Assembly: GCA_964529325.1 (NCBI GenBank)
Contig: CAZGWH010000060.1
Span: forward strand, 1 to 13,890
Source of the DNA: GCA-2689995 sp964529325
Lineage (GTDB): Bacteria > Fidelibacterota > Marinisomatia > SCGC-AAA003-L08 > GCA-2689995
Length of the DNA: 13,890 nucleotides
Direction of reading: 5' to 3'
Below, one piece after another: positions 1-8,271 of this stretch (position 1 is its first letter; every line of letters begins with the position of its first letter). A program made the position numbers and the translations under genes. The notes beneath the pieces were generated by a model, which was given only the letters and a program-made list of their open reading frames with translations, made no database searches and was not told the DNA's origin.

Positions 1-478
1 AAATTTCTTTTCCAATTACCACGCCAAATGAAGTTGCAACAGCAACCATCCATAACGGGATTGTTGGAGGCATTATCAAGGGTATCAACATTCCAGTTAC
101 TAGAAATCCTTCATTAATTTCATGTTTTCTAACAACGGCAAAAACAACTTCCCAAAACCCACCTACAGCATATGAAACTAAAATAATTGGTGCGACAATC
201 TTTAAACCATTTATAAAATTATCAAAAATTGTTCTTGACGAATCTTGTTGAAAACCTACATTAAAAATACCAAATAAAATAGCAGGTAGTAAAGCTAATA
301 CAACTATTATCATAGCTCTTTTTAAATCAATTGAATCTTTTATATGTGGACCGTCACTGGTTACTGAGTTAGGTGTATATAAAAAAATATCCAACATTTC
401 ATAAATAGGATAAAGTTTTTCAAACTTCCCACCTGTTTCGAAATGTGGTTTTATTTGGTCAAGCTTTTTTCGAATCAT
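1..478 (-). CDS. nqrB: NqrB, Na+-translocating NADH:quinone reductase subunit B (3' end outside window)
   Basis: The first 159 residues are visible, from an ATG at 478; the frame is open to the left edge, so the C-terminal part is missing. NqrB is a membrane subunit of the Na+-pumping NADH:quinone oxidoreductase and, in the family, carries a covalent FMN on a threonine that would lie beyond this edge. Family hallmarks are the N-terminal 'KPHFETGGKFEKLYP' stretch (residues 10-24), 'FLYTP' (32-36), a conserved loop before the first membrane helix (about 55-75), and 'FWEVVFAVVRKHEINEGF' (108-125) followed by 'VTGMLIPLIMPPTIPLW'. A further hydrophobic segment follows at about 94-106. The gene starts 5 bp after nqrA, with a purine-rich AGAGGG in the end of nqrA as a likely ribosome site. 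The N-terminal cytoplasmic segment before helix 1 is typical of NqrB. Identification is secure despite the truncation. Confidence 0.95.
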   Translation of the reverse strand, partial: MIRKKLDQIKPHFETGGKFEKLYPIYEMLDIFLYTPNSVTSDGPHIKDSIDLKRAMIIVVLALLPAILFGIFNVGFQQDSSRTIFDNFINGLKIVAPIILVSYAVGGFWEVVFAVVRKHEINEGFLVTGMLIPLIMPPTIPLWMVAVATSFGVVIGKEI

Positions 479-483
479 ATTAT

Positions 484-1839
484 CTATCCCTCTTTCTCAA
501 TAAATTCAAGTCCATCTCTAACTACCTTATGAACTGGAAATTTAGATTGACAAACAAAAGAACATAATGCGAAATCTTCTTCATCACATTCATAAATTCC
601 AAGTTGTTCCATTTCTTCAATATCTTCAGCTAAAATACTTCGAATCAAATAATTTGGTATTATATCCATTGGTAATACATTTTCCCAATACCCAAATGGG
701 ATAATTGCTCTTAAATCACCATTTACAGATGTATTTAATGACCAATCTTTTTTAAATCTAAATCTTGAGAAAAAAGTATTTGTTAATGTAAATTTATCAA
801 ACCCTGGTTTTAACCATCCAAGAAACTCTCTTTTACCACCTTCAGGAATAACAGTTATTTGATTATGATAATAGCCTAATCCTGAATCTAAATCTACTTT
901 TTCACCAGATAATACATCTCCTGAAATAAATCTAAATTGCCCTTCATTTAGTTGATCACCTATTATTGATTTTAAAATAGTACCTCTTTTAACTTTGGCA
1001 TAAGATGGGTTTTTAATGCCTTCACCTGAAAAAGTAATATATTTTGTAGATAAATATTTACCAGTTAAAAATTGATGTCCAATAGCTATCACATCTTGAA
1101 TATCAACATACCAGACTTTTTCACCAATATTTATTGGGTCAATATGGTGAATTTGAATACCTATATTTCCAGCAGGATGCGGACCATTAAACTCATGTTG
1201 TTCTACATTTTTTAATTTATGAAACACAGTACTCGGCTGACTAGTATGTGTCGAAAAATTAATAATACCGTCAGTCAATTTTGATAATACATCAATCCCG
1301 GCTTGTAAATTAGTTTCCTCTTCATTTACAAGATATGAAAAATCTGGTGCATGGGGTGTCGTTTGAAATCCTGAAATAAATATTGCCTTAGGAATATCTT
1401 GTGGATTTGCAATTTTAGAATATGGTCTTTGTCTTAAATAAGACCAACAACCTGTATCTAATAAAATTGAAATTAAATCAGATTTATCTAATTTATTTAT
1501 TTCAGTAGATGTATAAATTGGCGATTTCAAAAATTCATCAGATTTAGTTGAATATTCTATACAAATCTCTTCAATCACTCTTCTTTCACCAAATTTTATT
1601 GTTTTTATTTTTCCTGTTATTGGTGAAGCAAATTTAACATTTCCAATTACTTTATCAAAAAATAAAACAGATCCTGTTTTTACGAAATCACCCTCTTTTA
1701 CAAGAAGCTTTGGTTTAATACCTTTTATTCTATTTGGATGAATTTTTAATTGAATCTGGTTACTTAAATCAATAATTGATTTTTCAGGGGCACCAGCTAA
1801 AGGTATATTAATACCTTTTTGTATTTTAAAATATGCCAT
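484..1839 (-). CDS. nqrA: NqrA, Na+-translocating NADH:quinone reductase subunit A
   Basis: 451 residues, close to the usual ~445 of NqrA, so it is full length. NqrA is the peripheral cytoplasmic subunit of the Na+-NQR complex, which oxidises NADH, reduces ubiquinone or menaquinone and exports Na+. The N-terminus ('KIQKGINIPLAGAP', residues 5-18) and the following lysine-rich stretch with 'VKEGDFVKTGSVLFFDK' form the barrel-sandwich domain shared with RnfC. 'GPHPAGNIGIQIHHIDPI' (about 219-236) and the C-terminal 'EEDFALCSFVCQSKFPV' are NqrA hallmarks. There are no membrane helices, as expected. The ATG at 1839 overlaps the thioesterase stop by one base (TAATG), which suggests translational coupling. 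It is followed directly by nqrB, the usual nqrABCDEF order. A purine run (AGAAG) upstream is only a weak Shine-Dalgarno sequence. Confidence 0.97.
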   Translation of the reverse strand: MAYFKIQKGINIPLAGAPEKSIIDLSNQIQLKIHPNRIKGIKPKLLVKEGDFVKTGSVLFFDKVIGNVKFASPITGKIKTIKFGERRVIEEICIEYSTKSDEFLKSPIYTSTEINKLDKSDLISILLDTGCWSYLRQRPYSKIANPQDIPKAIFISGFQTTPHAPDFSYLVNEEETNLQAGIDVLSKLTDGIINFSTHTSQPSTVFHKLKNVEQHEFNGPHPAGNIGIQIHHIDPINIGEKVWYVDIQDVIAIGHQFLTGKYLSTKYITFSGEGIKNPSYAKVKRGTILKSIIGDQLNEGQFRFISGDVLSGEKVDLDSGLGYYHNQITVIPEGGKREFLGWLKPGFDKFTLTNTFFSRFRFKKDWSLNTSVNGDLRAIIPFGYWENVLPMDIIPNYLIRSILAEDIEEMEQLGIYECDEEDFALCSFVCQSKFPVHKVVRDGLEFIEKEG

Positions 1840-2303
1840 TAAAAATTATTTCTTCTTTTTTTACGATATAAATATCTCTGCTCTCCATCATTAAATCTTC
1901 TAATTTCATCTTCAGACTCTGGAGAAACAGATTGCACCTTTTTAGGTTTATTGTTTTCATCAAGTGAAACAAATGTTAAATATGCAGAACCTGTGTGTTT
2001 TATTTTACCAGTTATCGGATTTTCTGATTCTATTCTAACACCAACTTCCATTGATGCCCTGCCCGTATAATTTACAGATGACTTCATACAAATTATATCA
2101 CCCATTTTTGCTGGAGCAAGAAAATCTAAATTATCTACAGATGCAGTTACAACTGGAGTTCGTGCATGTTTATAAGCTGACATGGCTGCACATATATCCA
2201 TGTAATGCATAACTTTTCCACCTAAAATATTACCAAGAATATTTGTATCATTAGGAAGAACAAGCTCATTCATAATAACCTGCGAGTCCTTAACTGACTT
2301 CAA
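1839..2303 (-). CDS. Hotdog-fold acyl-CoA thioesterase (YciA/BACH family)
   Basis: 154 residues; a single hotdog domain of the acyl-CoA hydrolase family. It would hydrolyse acyl-CoA to free acid and CoA in the cytoplasm; the chain-length preference cannot be read from sequence. Family signatures are 'LVLPNDTNILGNILGG' (14-29) leading into 'KVMHYMD' on the long helix with Asp36, then 'VTASVDNLDFLAPAKMGD' (52-69) and 'GRASMEVGVRIESEN' (81-95). The basic tail after residue 145 is probably disordered. The start is TTG: no ATG exists upstream before an in-frame stop at 2310-2312. The ATG at residue 11 (2273) would cut into the conserved 'SQVIMNELVLPND' strand. No good Shine-Dalgarno sequence precedes the TTG. 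It sits between nuoN (6 bp upstream) and nqrA (1-bp overlap) and so appears co-transcribed with two respiratory complexes. Its link to them is unknown; it could be a passenger or a regulator of acyl-CoA and quinone-linked lipid oxidation. Confidence 0.9.
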   Translation of the reverse strand: MKSVKDSQVIMNELVLPNDTNILGNILGGKVMHYMDICAAMSAYKHARTPVVTASVDNLDFLAPAKMGDIICMKSSVNYTGRASMEVGVRIESENPITGKIKHTGSAYLTFVSLDENNKPKKVQSVSPESEDEIRRFNDGEQRYLYRKKRRNNF

Positions 2304-2309
2304 ATTAAT

Positions 2310-3773
2310 TTAAAAATTTATTTTATTAATAAATTCAAGAAGCAAATCCCACTTTAATCCAAAAACTAAAGTCGGAATACTACAAATAATAATAAGTATA
2401 CTCAATGCTAGCTTTGGAGTAATTTTAGATTCATCCTTTGGTTCATCTAACCACATTACTTTTACTATTTTAAAATAATAAAATAATGAAACCACACTAT
2501 TTAATATACCAACAACCGCTAACCAGTAAAATGTTTTTGATTCGATTAATGCGGAGAATAAATATACTTTTCCAATAAAACCAGCAGTAGGTGGTAATCC
2601 TGTTAGTGATACTAATAGAAGTACCATTAATGATGCCATTAATGGTGATTTATAACCAAGTCCTTTATATCCTTCAACATCCTCTACTTCACATTTATTT
2701 GAAATAAATATGGCAAAGAAAAATGCACCTAGATTCATGAACAGATAAATTACAAGATAAAACATTATCGCTTTTATTGCACTTATTGATAAAATGGAAG
2801 CACACATTAACATATATCCTGCATGTGCAATACTTGAATATGCTAATATTCGTTTTACATTATTTTGTTGAACGGCTAAAACATTTCCAATTGTCATTGT
2901 GCCTGCTGCTAAAACAGCGATTAAAAATGGCCAATCAACATTTAAAATTGGATCAGGGTCCGCAAAATTCCCACTCTCAGAAAATAATGAGTACATGATT
3001 CTTAAAAATAATCCAATACCAGCAGCTTTTGGGGCGATTGAGAAAAAAGCTGTTATTGGTGTTGGAGCACCTTCATATACATCTGGTGTCCAATAATGAA
3101 ACGGGACCATTGAAATTTTATAACCAACACCTGAAAGTAACATTAAGATAGCTACATATATCATGAAATTATCTTCTAATAAGGCGGATGAATTCAAAAT
3201 AGATTCATGAATTTGATATATATCTGTTGAACCAGCTAATCCATAAAGCCAACTCATTCCATAAAGCATAATTCCTGATGCAAATGATCCAAATATAACA
3301 TACTTAAGTGAAGCTTCATTTGATGCTTTATTCCCTTTTTTCATTCCAGCGAGTACATAGGATGCTAAAGATGCTGTTTCAATTCCAATATAAATCATTA
3401 TTAAATTAGTAGAAGAAACCATAATCATTAACCCAAGTAGAACAGTCATCATTAATGTATAATATTCAGGGTGACCGATTTCATCTAATTCATTCGATGC
3501 ACTTGAAGCAATTAGAATTAAAAAGGTAGTCAATACAAAAATTAGTTTAAAAAAAGTTGAAAAGGAATCAATAATATATAAATAAGAAAATATATTTTGA
3601 TTTGTTCCCAAAGAATTCCAAACAAATAAACCAACAAATAAAACTCCCAAAATATTTACAGGTAATATATGCTTTCTTAATTTCGAGGAAAAATCAAGAC
3701 AAATTGTAGTTAGAATTAATCCAATTAAAATTAATTCAGGAATAAAATAACTTATACTTGGTAAATTAGTCAA
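2310..3773 (-). CDS. nuoN: NuoN, NADH-quinone oxidoreductase subunit N
   Basis: 487 residues, normal for NuoN, and strongly hydrophobic throughout with about 14 membrane helices. It is one of three antiporter-like proton-pumping subunits of complex I and sits next to the J/K/A/H module. The charged residues of the pumping path are present: Glu132 in 'GIETASLASYVLAG', Lys219 in 'GVGYKISMVPFHYWTPDVY', and Lys249 in 'FFSIAPKAAGIG'. These match E133, K217 and K247 of E. coli NuoN. The start is TTG at 3773: a TAA in the same frame immediately upstream excludes a longer form, and the protein matches family N-termini from residue ~7. The gene begins 3 bp after the nuoM stop and has no clear Shine-Dalgarno sequence, so reinitiation after nuoM is likely. 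Confidence 0.96.
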   Translation of the reverse strand: MTNLPSISYFIPELILIGLILTTICLDFSSKLRKHILPVNILGVLFVGLFVWNSLGTNQNIFSYLYIIDSFSTFFKLIFVLTTFLILIASSASNELDEIGHPEYYTLMMTVLLGLMIMVSSTNLIMIYIGIETASLASYVLAGMKKGNKASNEASLKYVIFGSFASGIMLYGMSWLYGLAGSTDIYQIHESILNSSALLEDNFMIYVAILMLLSGVGYKISMVPFHYWTPDVYEGAPTPITAFFSIAPKAAGIGLFLRIMYSLFSESGNFADPDPILNVDWPFLIAVLAAGTMTIGNVLAVQQNNVKRILAYSSIAHAGYMLMCASILSISAIKAIMFYLVIYLFMNLGAFFFAIFISNKCEVEDVEGYKGLGYKSPLMASLMVLLLVSLTGLPPTAGFIGKVYLFSALIESKTFYWLAVVGILNSVVSLFYYFKIVKVMWLDEPKDESKITPKLALSILIIICSIPTLVFGLKWDLLLEFINKINF

Positions 3774-3776
3774 TTA

Positions 3777-5390
3777 TTAAATTCCCGTAATTGGTGTTGA
3801 CTGAATTAAATCTATTAAATTTGAAAATGTTGGTGCAATCATTTCAATTAATGGTGCAGGATATATTCCTAGAATCAAAATAATAACTGCAATTGGTACA
3901 ACACAGGCTAATTCTCTTAAACTTATATCTGTTAATTCTTTATATTTTTCATTTAACTTTCCAAAGAATACATGCTGGAAAGCCCTTAAAAAATAAATTG
4001 CATTTAATAGGATACCTAATGTTCCAATAATAGTAAGAACTCTAATAATACTAGACTCACCTGCAAAAGTTGTATCAACACTAAATCCACCTATAAAACA
4101 TAATGCTTCAGAAATAAAACCAGACATTGCAGGAAGCCCTAATCCTGCAAAAAATGCCATTGCCATTAAAGCTGAATATATTGGCATTTGCGCACCAAGT
4201 CCACCAAATCCTTGTTTTCCAGCCAGAGCCTTATCTTTATAATCTGTAGGGAAGAATATATATCGATGATGAGCTTTATCATAAATTACACCAACCAATA
4301 AAAATAACATTGCAGTAATTGTTCCATGGTTAAACATTTGCATAGCAGCACCATTCATTCCAGCTTCTGCACCTGCTTTTGAATTTGAGACTACTGCTGC
4401 CATACCTAAAATTACATATCCCATATGACTGACTGAAGAATATGCAACCATTTTCTTTAAGTCAATTTGGGCAATTGCATTTGCGGCACCCCAAATTATA
4501 TTTATTACACCTAACACTGCCAATATAGTTGCAAAATGATAAACTTCTCCAGGTAATAAAGGGTAACTTATTCTTAATAAACCATAAGTACCCATTTTCA
4601 ATAATACACCAGCTAGAATCACAGATATTGCTGTTGGCGCTTCTACATGTGCAAGCGGTAGCCAAGTGTGAAATGGGAAAACTGGAACCTTAATAGCAAA
4701 TCCAATAAATAAACACAACCAAATTAAATATTTAATTTGATAACCCCATAATGTTGCATCAATTGTTTTAGCAGTATCTATTAAAGCAATTAAATTAAAT
4801 GTATGTGGATCTGAATAAAAATATAATGCCAACATTGCGAGCAACATAAATACTGAACCAAATAGAGTATAAAGGAAAAACTTAATCGCGGCATACTGTC
4901 TTTGCGGTCCACCCCATATTCCAATTAAGAAATACATTGGCAATAACATGACTTCCCAAAATACATAAAATAAAAAGAAATCAAGCGAAACAAATACACC
5001 CATCATTCCAGCATCTAAAAGAAGAAATAATGCAAAGAATCCAAATGGTGATTTTGTAATTTTCCAACTTGATATTACACAAATAAAGGATAAAAATGCT
5101 GTTAATAATACCATTGGCATACTTAATCCATCTACGCCTATATAATATTGTATATTAAACTGTGGAATCCATTCTTTTTGAATTGTAAAAGCAGAGGTTA
5201 AAACAGTATCTGTTGGATTATAATTTAGATATAACCATATACCTAATATTAATTGAATCCCCGTTGAAAAAACAGCAATCCATTTAAAACCATCAGGATT
5301 TTCTTTGCCACCAAATTGGGCAAATACAAGCATTGCCAATGCACCAATAACTGGAATAAAAATAAGTAATGAGAGTATGCTTTCGTTCAT
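3777..5390 (-). CDS. nuoM: NuoM, NADH-quinone oxidoreductase subunit M
   Basis: 537 residues, slightly longer than E. coli NuoM (509) but colinear with it. This is the middle antiporter-like pump of complex I. The key residues fall at the same numbers as in E. coli: Glu146 in 'YVFWEVMLLPMYFLIGIWGG', Lys234 in 'GFAIKVPVFPFHTWLP', and Lys265 in 'GVLLKMGTYGLL'. 'YSSVSHMGYVILG' further on is the other NuoM signature. The extra length lies mainly in loops, for example the basic stretch around 'KAHHRYIFFPTDYKDKALAG' near residue 380. The start ATG at 5390 lies 9 bp after the nuoL stop, and the preceding bases are AT-rich without a Shine-Dalgarno sequence. No feature suggests loss of function. Confidence 0.97.
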   Translation of the reverse strand: MNESILSLLIFIPVIGALAMLVFAQFGGKENPDGFKWIAVFSTGIQLILGIWLYLNYNPTDTVLTSAFTIQKEWIPQFNIQYYIGVDGLSMPMVLLTAFLSFICVISSWKITKSPFGFFALFLLLDAGMMGVFVSLDFFLFYVFWEVMLLPMYFLIGIWGGPQRQYAAIKFFLYTLFGSVFMLLAMLALYFYSDPHTFNLIALIDTAKTIDATLWGYQIKYLIWLCLFIGFAIKVPVFPFHTWLPLAHVEAPTAISVILAGVLLKMGTYGLLRISYPLLPGEVYHFATILAVLGVINIIWGAANAIAQIDLKKMVAYSSVSHMGYVILGMAAVVSNSKAGAEAGMNGAAMQMFNHGTITAMLFLLVGVIYDKAHHRYIFFPTDYKDKALAGKQGFGGLGAQMPIYSALMAMAFFAGLGLPAMSGFISEALCFIGGFSVDTTFAGESSIIRVLTIIGTLGILLNAIYFLRAFQHVFFGKLNEKYKELTDISLRELACVVPIAVIILILGIYPAPLIEMIAPTFSNLIDLIQSTPITGI

Positions 5391-5399
5391 ATTATAACT

Positions 5400-7472
5400 T
5401 TAAAATGCTTTGAAAATAATAAATATTGTAACAAATCCTAAAACACCACCTAATAAGTAGTTTTGAATAATTCCAGATTGTGTTACCTTTAATCCTTGAC
5501 CAAATTTATTTGTAATTTTCCCAAATCCATCAACTAGTTTTTGGTCTAACCAATTGTAATCACTATAACCCGCACCATCTGAGATTTTTAAGGTAAACCA
5601 ACCCCAAAAATCAATAAATTTTTGATCATATAAATCCCAATCTATCCAGGAGAATAAATTACAGAACCACATAAAAGGTCTGTATAAAATAGCATCATAA
5701 ATTTCATCAATATAAAATTTATTAAATGATAAATCATATAAACCAAAAAAGTTTAGCTTATTTGCAAGTTTATTAACATTTATCAATATATATAAATAAA
5801 ATATTGTTGCCATTCCAATACCTATGCCAGCGACAGTTAAAGAGATTATCATTGCATCATGGTGGGCATGATGAATTCCTTCAATAACTTGACTCATATT
5901 TAACCCTACAACATTTATTCCTTCCGAAATTAAATGAGTAAACCAACCATGACTATCCATAGGGTTTAAATTAAATGTAAATGAGAATGCTAAACTTAAC
6001 CCCGCTAATAACATGAGAGGAAATGCCATTGGTAATGAAGATTCATGAATTTGATCATAAACATCTTTTCTTGCTGGTTTACCGTGAAATGTTAAATAAA
6101 TTAATCTAAACATATAAAATGCAGTAATTACGGCTGCACCAAAACCCGCTATAGGTAAAATAATTGTCCAACCATGATGTGCATGATAATATGCTAATGT
6201 TCCAGCTAGAATCATATCCTTTGATAAAAATCCAGAGAATAATGGAACACCTGCAATTGCTAACGTTGCTATTAACATAGATGCATAAGTAATCGGCATT
6301 TTACTTCTAATTCCACCCATATTATACATATCTTGAGGGTCTGTTTTATGGTCATGTAAATGATGTAATGCATGGTGCATTGCATGTATCACAGAACCAC
6401 TACATAAAAATAAACATGCTTTAAACATTGCATGTGTCGTCAAATGGAAAAACCCTGCCTGATATGCTCCAACACCAATCGCCATGACCATATACCCCAA
6501 TTGACTTACGGTTGAATATGCCAAAACTTTTTTAATATCTTTTTGTGTAATCGCAATTAATGCTGCACCAAATGCAGTTACAGCACCCACAACAGCAACT
6601 ACTTCTAAAGATTGTGGAGTTAAAAATGGGAAAATTCTAACAGTTAAATAAACACCAGCAGCAACCATTGTTGCAGCATGAATTAATGCACTTACAGGAG
6701 TAGGACCTTCCATTGCATCCGGAAGCCAAATATTTAACGGAAATTGAGCAGATTTACCGATTGCACCACAAAATATCAATACACCTGCAATTGTGACAAT
6801 TGTAATATCCGACTGTGAAAATGATGAAAAAGATGATTGAAATAAAGCTGTTATTCCATCAAAACTTAATGTTGCTGATCCCAAACTTGCAGTAAAGAAA
6901 TAAATTGTCATTATTCCTAAGAACATACCAATATCACCCACTCTATTAGTCAAAAATGCCTTTTTACTTGCATTTGCTGCAGATTCTTTTTCAAACCAAA
7001 AACCAATTAATAAATATGAACTTAATCCAACGAGCTCCCAAAATACATACATCATGATTAAATTATCAGCAAGTACAATACCATTCATCGAAAAAGTAAA
7101 TAAACCTAAGAAACCAAAATATCTCGTATATCGAGGATCACCCTTCATATACTCGGTTGAATATAAGTGTACTAGAAATGATACTAATGACACAACAACT
7201 AACATAATTGCAGATAATGAATCAAGTTGGAAACCATGTTCAATTTTAAATGTCCCTAAATCAATCCATTTAAATACTAAATTTGATGTATGTTCATCAG
7301 AGTGATGAGATATTTCAGAAAATAAATTTCCTAATGCAATACATAAAGTGACAAAAATAAAAGATAATGATACCCAATGGCTATTTCGTCCAATTCGTTT
7401 TCCAACTGATATTTGAAAAATAAATGATGCTAATGGTAAAATTAAAAATAATGTAAAAATACTAATTGACAT
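5400..7472 (-). CDS. nuoL: NuoL, NADH-quinone oxidoreductase subunit L
   Basis: 690 residues, longer than the 613 of E. coli NuoL; the added length is mostly in the C-terminal third. NuoL is the distal pump of complex I and ends in the long lateral helix plus a final membrane helix ('NYLLGGVLGFVTIFIIFKAF' at the C-terminus). Signatures are Glu146 in 'YVFWELVGLSSYLLIGFW', 'FLTNRVGDIGMF' (173-184), Lys240 in 'GKSAQFPLNIWLPDAMEGP', and His265 in 'SALIHAATMVAAGVYL'. A histidine-rich loop follows 'SVIHAM' ('HHALHHLHDHKTDPQ'), and a second His cluster lies near residue 535; I believe such loops occur in related NuoL proteins, so they may not be special. An AAAGGG ribosome site at 7478-7483 lies 5 bp before the ATG, inside the end of nuoK. 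The nuoK stop is one base away. Confidence 0.97.
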   Translation of the reverse strand: MSISIFTLFLILPLASFIFQISVGKRIGRNSHWVSLSFIFVTLCIALGNLFSEISHHSDEHTSNLVFKWIDLGTFKIEHGFQLDSLSAIMLVVVSLVSFLVHLYSTEYMKGDPRYTRYFGFLGLFTFSMNGIVLADNLIMMYVFWELVGLSSYLLIGFWFEKESAANASKKAFLTNRVGDIGMFLGIMTIYFFTASLGSATLSFDGITALFQSSFSSFSQSDITIVTIAGVLIFCGAIGKSAQFPLNIWLPDAMEGPTPVSALIHAATMVAAGVYLTVRIFPFLTPQSLEVVAVVGAVTAFGAALIAITQKDIKKVLAYSTVSQLGYMVMAIGVGAYQAGFFHLTTHAMFKACLFLCSGSVIHAMHHALHHLHDHKTDPQDMYNMGGIRSKMPITYASMLIATLAIAGVPLFSGFLSKDMILAGTLAYYHAHHGWTIILPIAGFGAAVITAFYMFRLIYLTFHGKPARKDVYDQIHESSLPMAFPLMLLAGLSLAFSFTFNLNPMDSHGWFTHLISEGINVVGLNMSQVIEGIHHAHHDAMIISLTVAGIGIGMATIFYLYILINVNKLANKLNFFGLYDLSFNKFYIDEIYDAILYRPFMWFCNLFSWIDWDLYDQKFIDFWGWFTLKISDGAGYSDYNWLDQKLVDGFGKITNKFGQGLKVTQSGIIQNYLLGGVLGFVTIFIIFKAF

Positions 7473-7473
7473 T

Positions 7474-7782
7474 CTAACCCTTTAAGCTATCGGCTTCATC
7501 AACATCAACTGTGTTGAGATTTTTATATAGATTTATAATAATCGCTAAGGCAATAGCAGCTTCGGCGGCCGCTAATACAATAACAAAAATACTAAATACT
7601 TGACCTTCAAGTTTTTCCATACCACTAAATCGATTAAATGCTACAAAGTTTAAATTTGCAGAATTTAAAATTAATTCTATTCCCATTAATATTGCAACTG
7701 CATTTCGGCGAGTCATTACACCATAGATTCCGAATGAAAATAATATTGCACTAATAATTAAATAGGTTGAAAGATTATCCAT
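7474..7782 (-). CDS. nuoK: NuoK, NADH-quinone oxidoreductase subunit K
   Basis: 102 residues, the standard length (100 in E. coli). It is a three-helix membrane subunit of complex I that contributes two buried glutamates to the proton path: Glu36 in 'ILMGIELILNSANLNFVAF' and Glu74 in 'VLAAAEAAIALAIIINLY'. They correspond to Glu36 and Glu72 of E. coli. The ATG overlaps the nuoJ stop by one base (TAATG). A good Shine-Dalgarno sequence, AGGAAA at 7791-7796, lies 8 bp upstream within nuoJ. The Ala71-Ala73 run is written as GCG-GCC-GCC, unusual codons for this AT-rich operon, and creates one of three GCGGCCGC octamers. Confidence 0.97.
   Translation of the reverse strand: MDNLSTYLIISAILFSFGIYGVMTRRNAVAILMGIELILNSANLNFVAFNRFSGMEKLEGQVFSIFVIVLAAAEAAIALAIIINLYKNLNTVDVDEADSLKG
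7478..7483 (-). promoter_or_regulatory. nuoL ribosome binding site
   Basis: AAAGGG on the minus strand, 5 bp before the nuoL ATG and within the last codons of nuoK. It is one of the few clear Shine-Dalgarno sequences in the cluster; nuoI, nuoJ, nuoM and nuoN have none. Confidence 0.6.
7565..7572. repeat. GCGGCCGC octamer, copy 1 (in nuoK)
   Basis: Palindromic NotI-type octamer encoding the Ala run of NuoK. With about 33% G+C, a composition-only estimate gives about 0.008 copies in the whole window; three are present. Confidence 0.95.
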
Positions 7783-8270
7783 TAACTATCTTTCCTAGAT
7801 AAATATGCAGCACCAATTAATGCAGCGAGTAATAAAACAGAAACTAGCTCGAATGGAAGTACAAAATCATTCATTAAATGAGAACCAATTTTACGAATTG
7901 TTTCATCTGCCTGGGTTACATTTCCTATTTTCCATTCAGTTCTCATAATAACAGTCAGTAAAATACTTAATACAAAAACTGCACCAAACGATGCAAAAAG
8001 TTGATTTCTACTTGAGGACCCCACTTTAGGATCATCTATTTTATTTGTTACCATTACACCAAAAATAATTAATACTAAAATTCCTCCTACATAAATAATA
8101 ACTTGGGCAGCAGCAATAAAATCGGCGAATAAAAATATATAGAATCCTGCAAGACCAAATAAAGTAAATAATAATGCAACTGCAGAATGGACTAAATTAG
8201 TTGAAACCACAACCCAAAATGCTGATACTATCGTCATTACTACTAATCCTGAAAACGCTAAATCACCCAT
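7782..8270 (-). CDS. nuoJ: NuoJ, NADH-quinone oxidoreductase subunit J
   Basis: 162 residues with five predicted membrane segments, within the usual 160-185 range. NuoJ is a core membrane subunit of complex I. Its third helix carries the conserved pi-bulge region thought to take part in coupling, here 'AAAQVIIYVGGILVLIIFGVMV' with Tyr60 and Gly62-Gly63. The N-terminal segment 'NLVHSAVALLFTLFGLAGFYI' (25-45) is also typical. The loop after helix 4 (about 112-132) is polar and variable, as in the family. The ATG at 8270 lies 1 bp after the nuoI stop and lacks a Shine-Dalgarno sequence, so translation is probably coupled to nuoI. The Ala run at 53-55 uses GCT-GCT-GCC, unlike the other Ala triplets in this operon. 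Confidence 0.96.
   Translation of the reverse strand: MGDLAFSGLVVMTIVSAFWVVVSTNLVHSAVALLFTLFGLAGFYIFLFADFIAAAQVIIYVGGILVLIIFGVMVTNKIDDPKVGSSSRNQLFASFGAVFVLSILLTVIMRTEWKIGNVTQADETIRKIGSHLMNDFVLPFELVSVLLLAALIGAAYLSRKDS
7791..7796 (-). promoter_or_regulatory. nuoK ribosome binding site
   Basis: AGGAAA on the minus strand, 8 bp before the nuoK ATG and inside the end of nuoJ. It supports the ATG at 7782 as the true start. Confidence 0.6.
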
Positions 8271-8271
8271 A

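Noticed and set aside
2777..3096. Two overlapping plus-strand frames inside nuoN
   Set aside because: They are antisense shadows of a well-conserved membrane gene, with no ribosome site and no protein-like features.
4462..4665. A 67-residue minus-strand frame inside nuoM
   Set aside because: It is an alternate frame of the conserved Lys234/Lys265 region of NuoM; its Cys/Asn-rich composition is an artefact of that frame.
5400..7472. His-rich loops of NuoL as a possible metal-binding insertion
   Set aside because: I believe similar His-rich loops at this position occur in NuoL of related lineages, and no defined metal-site geometry can be read, so I do not claim novelty.
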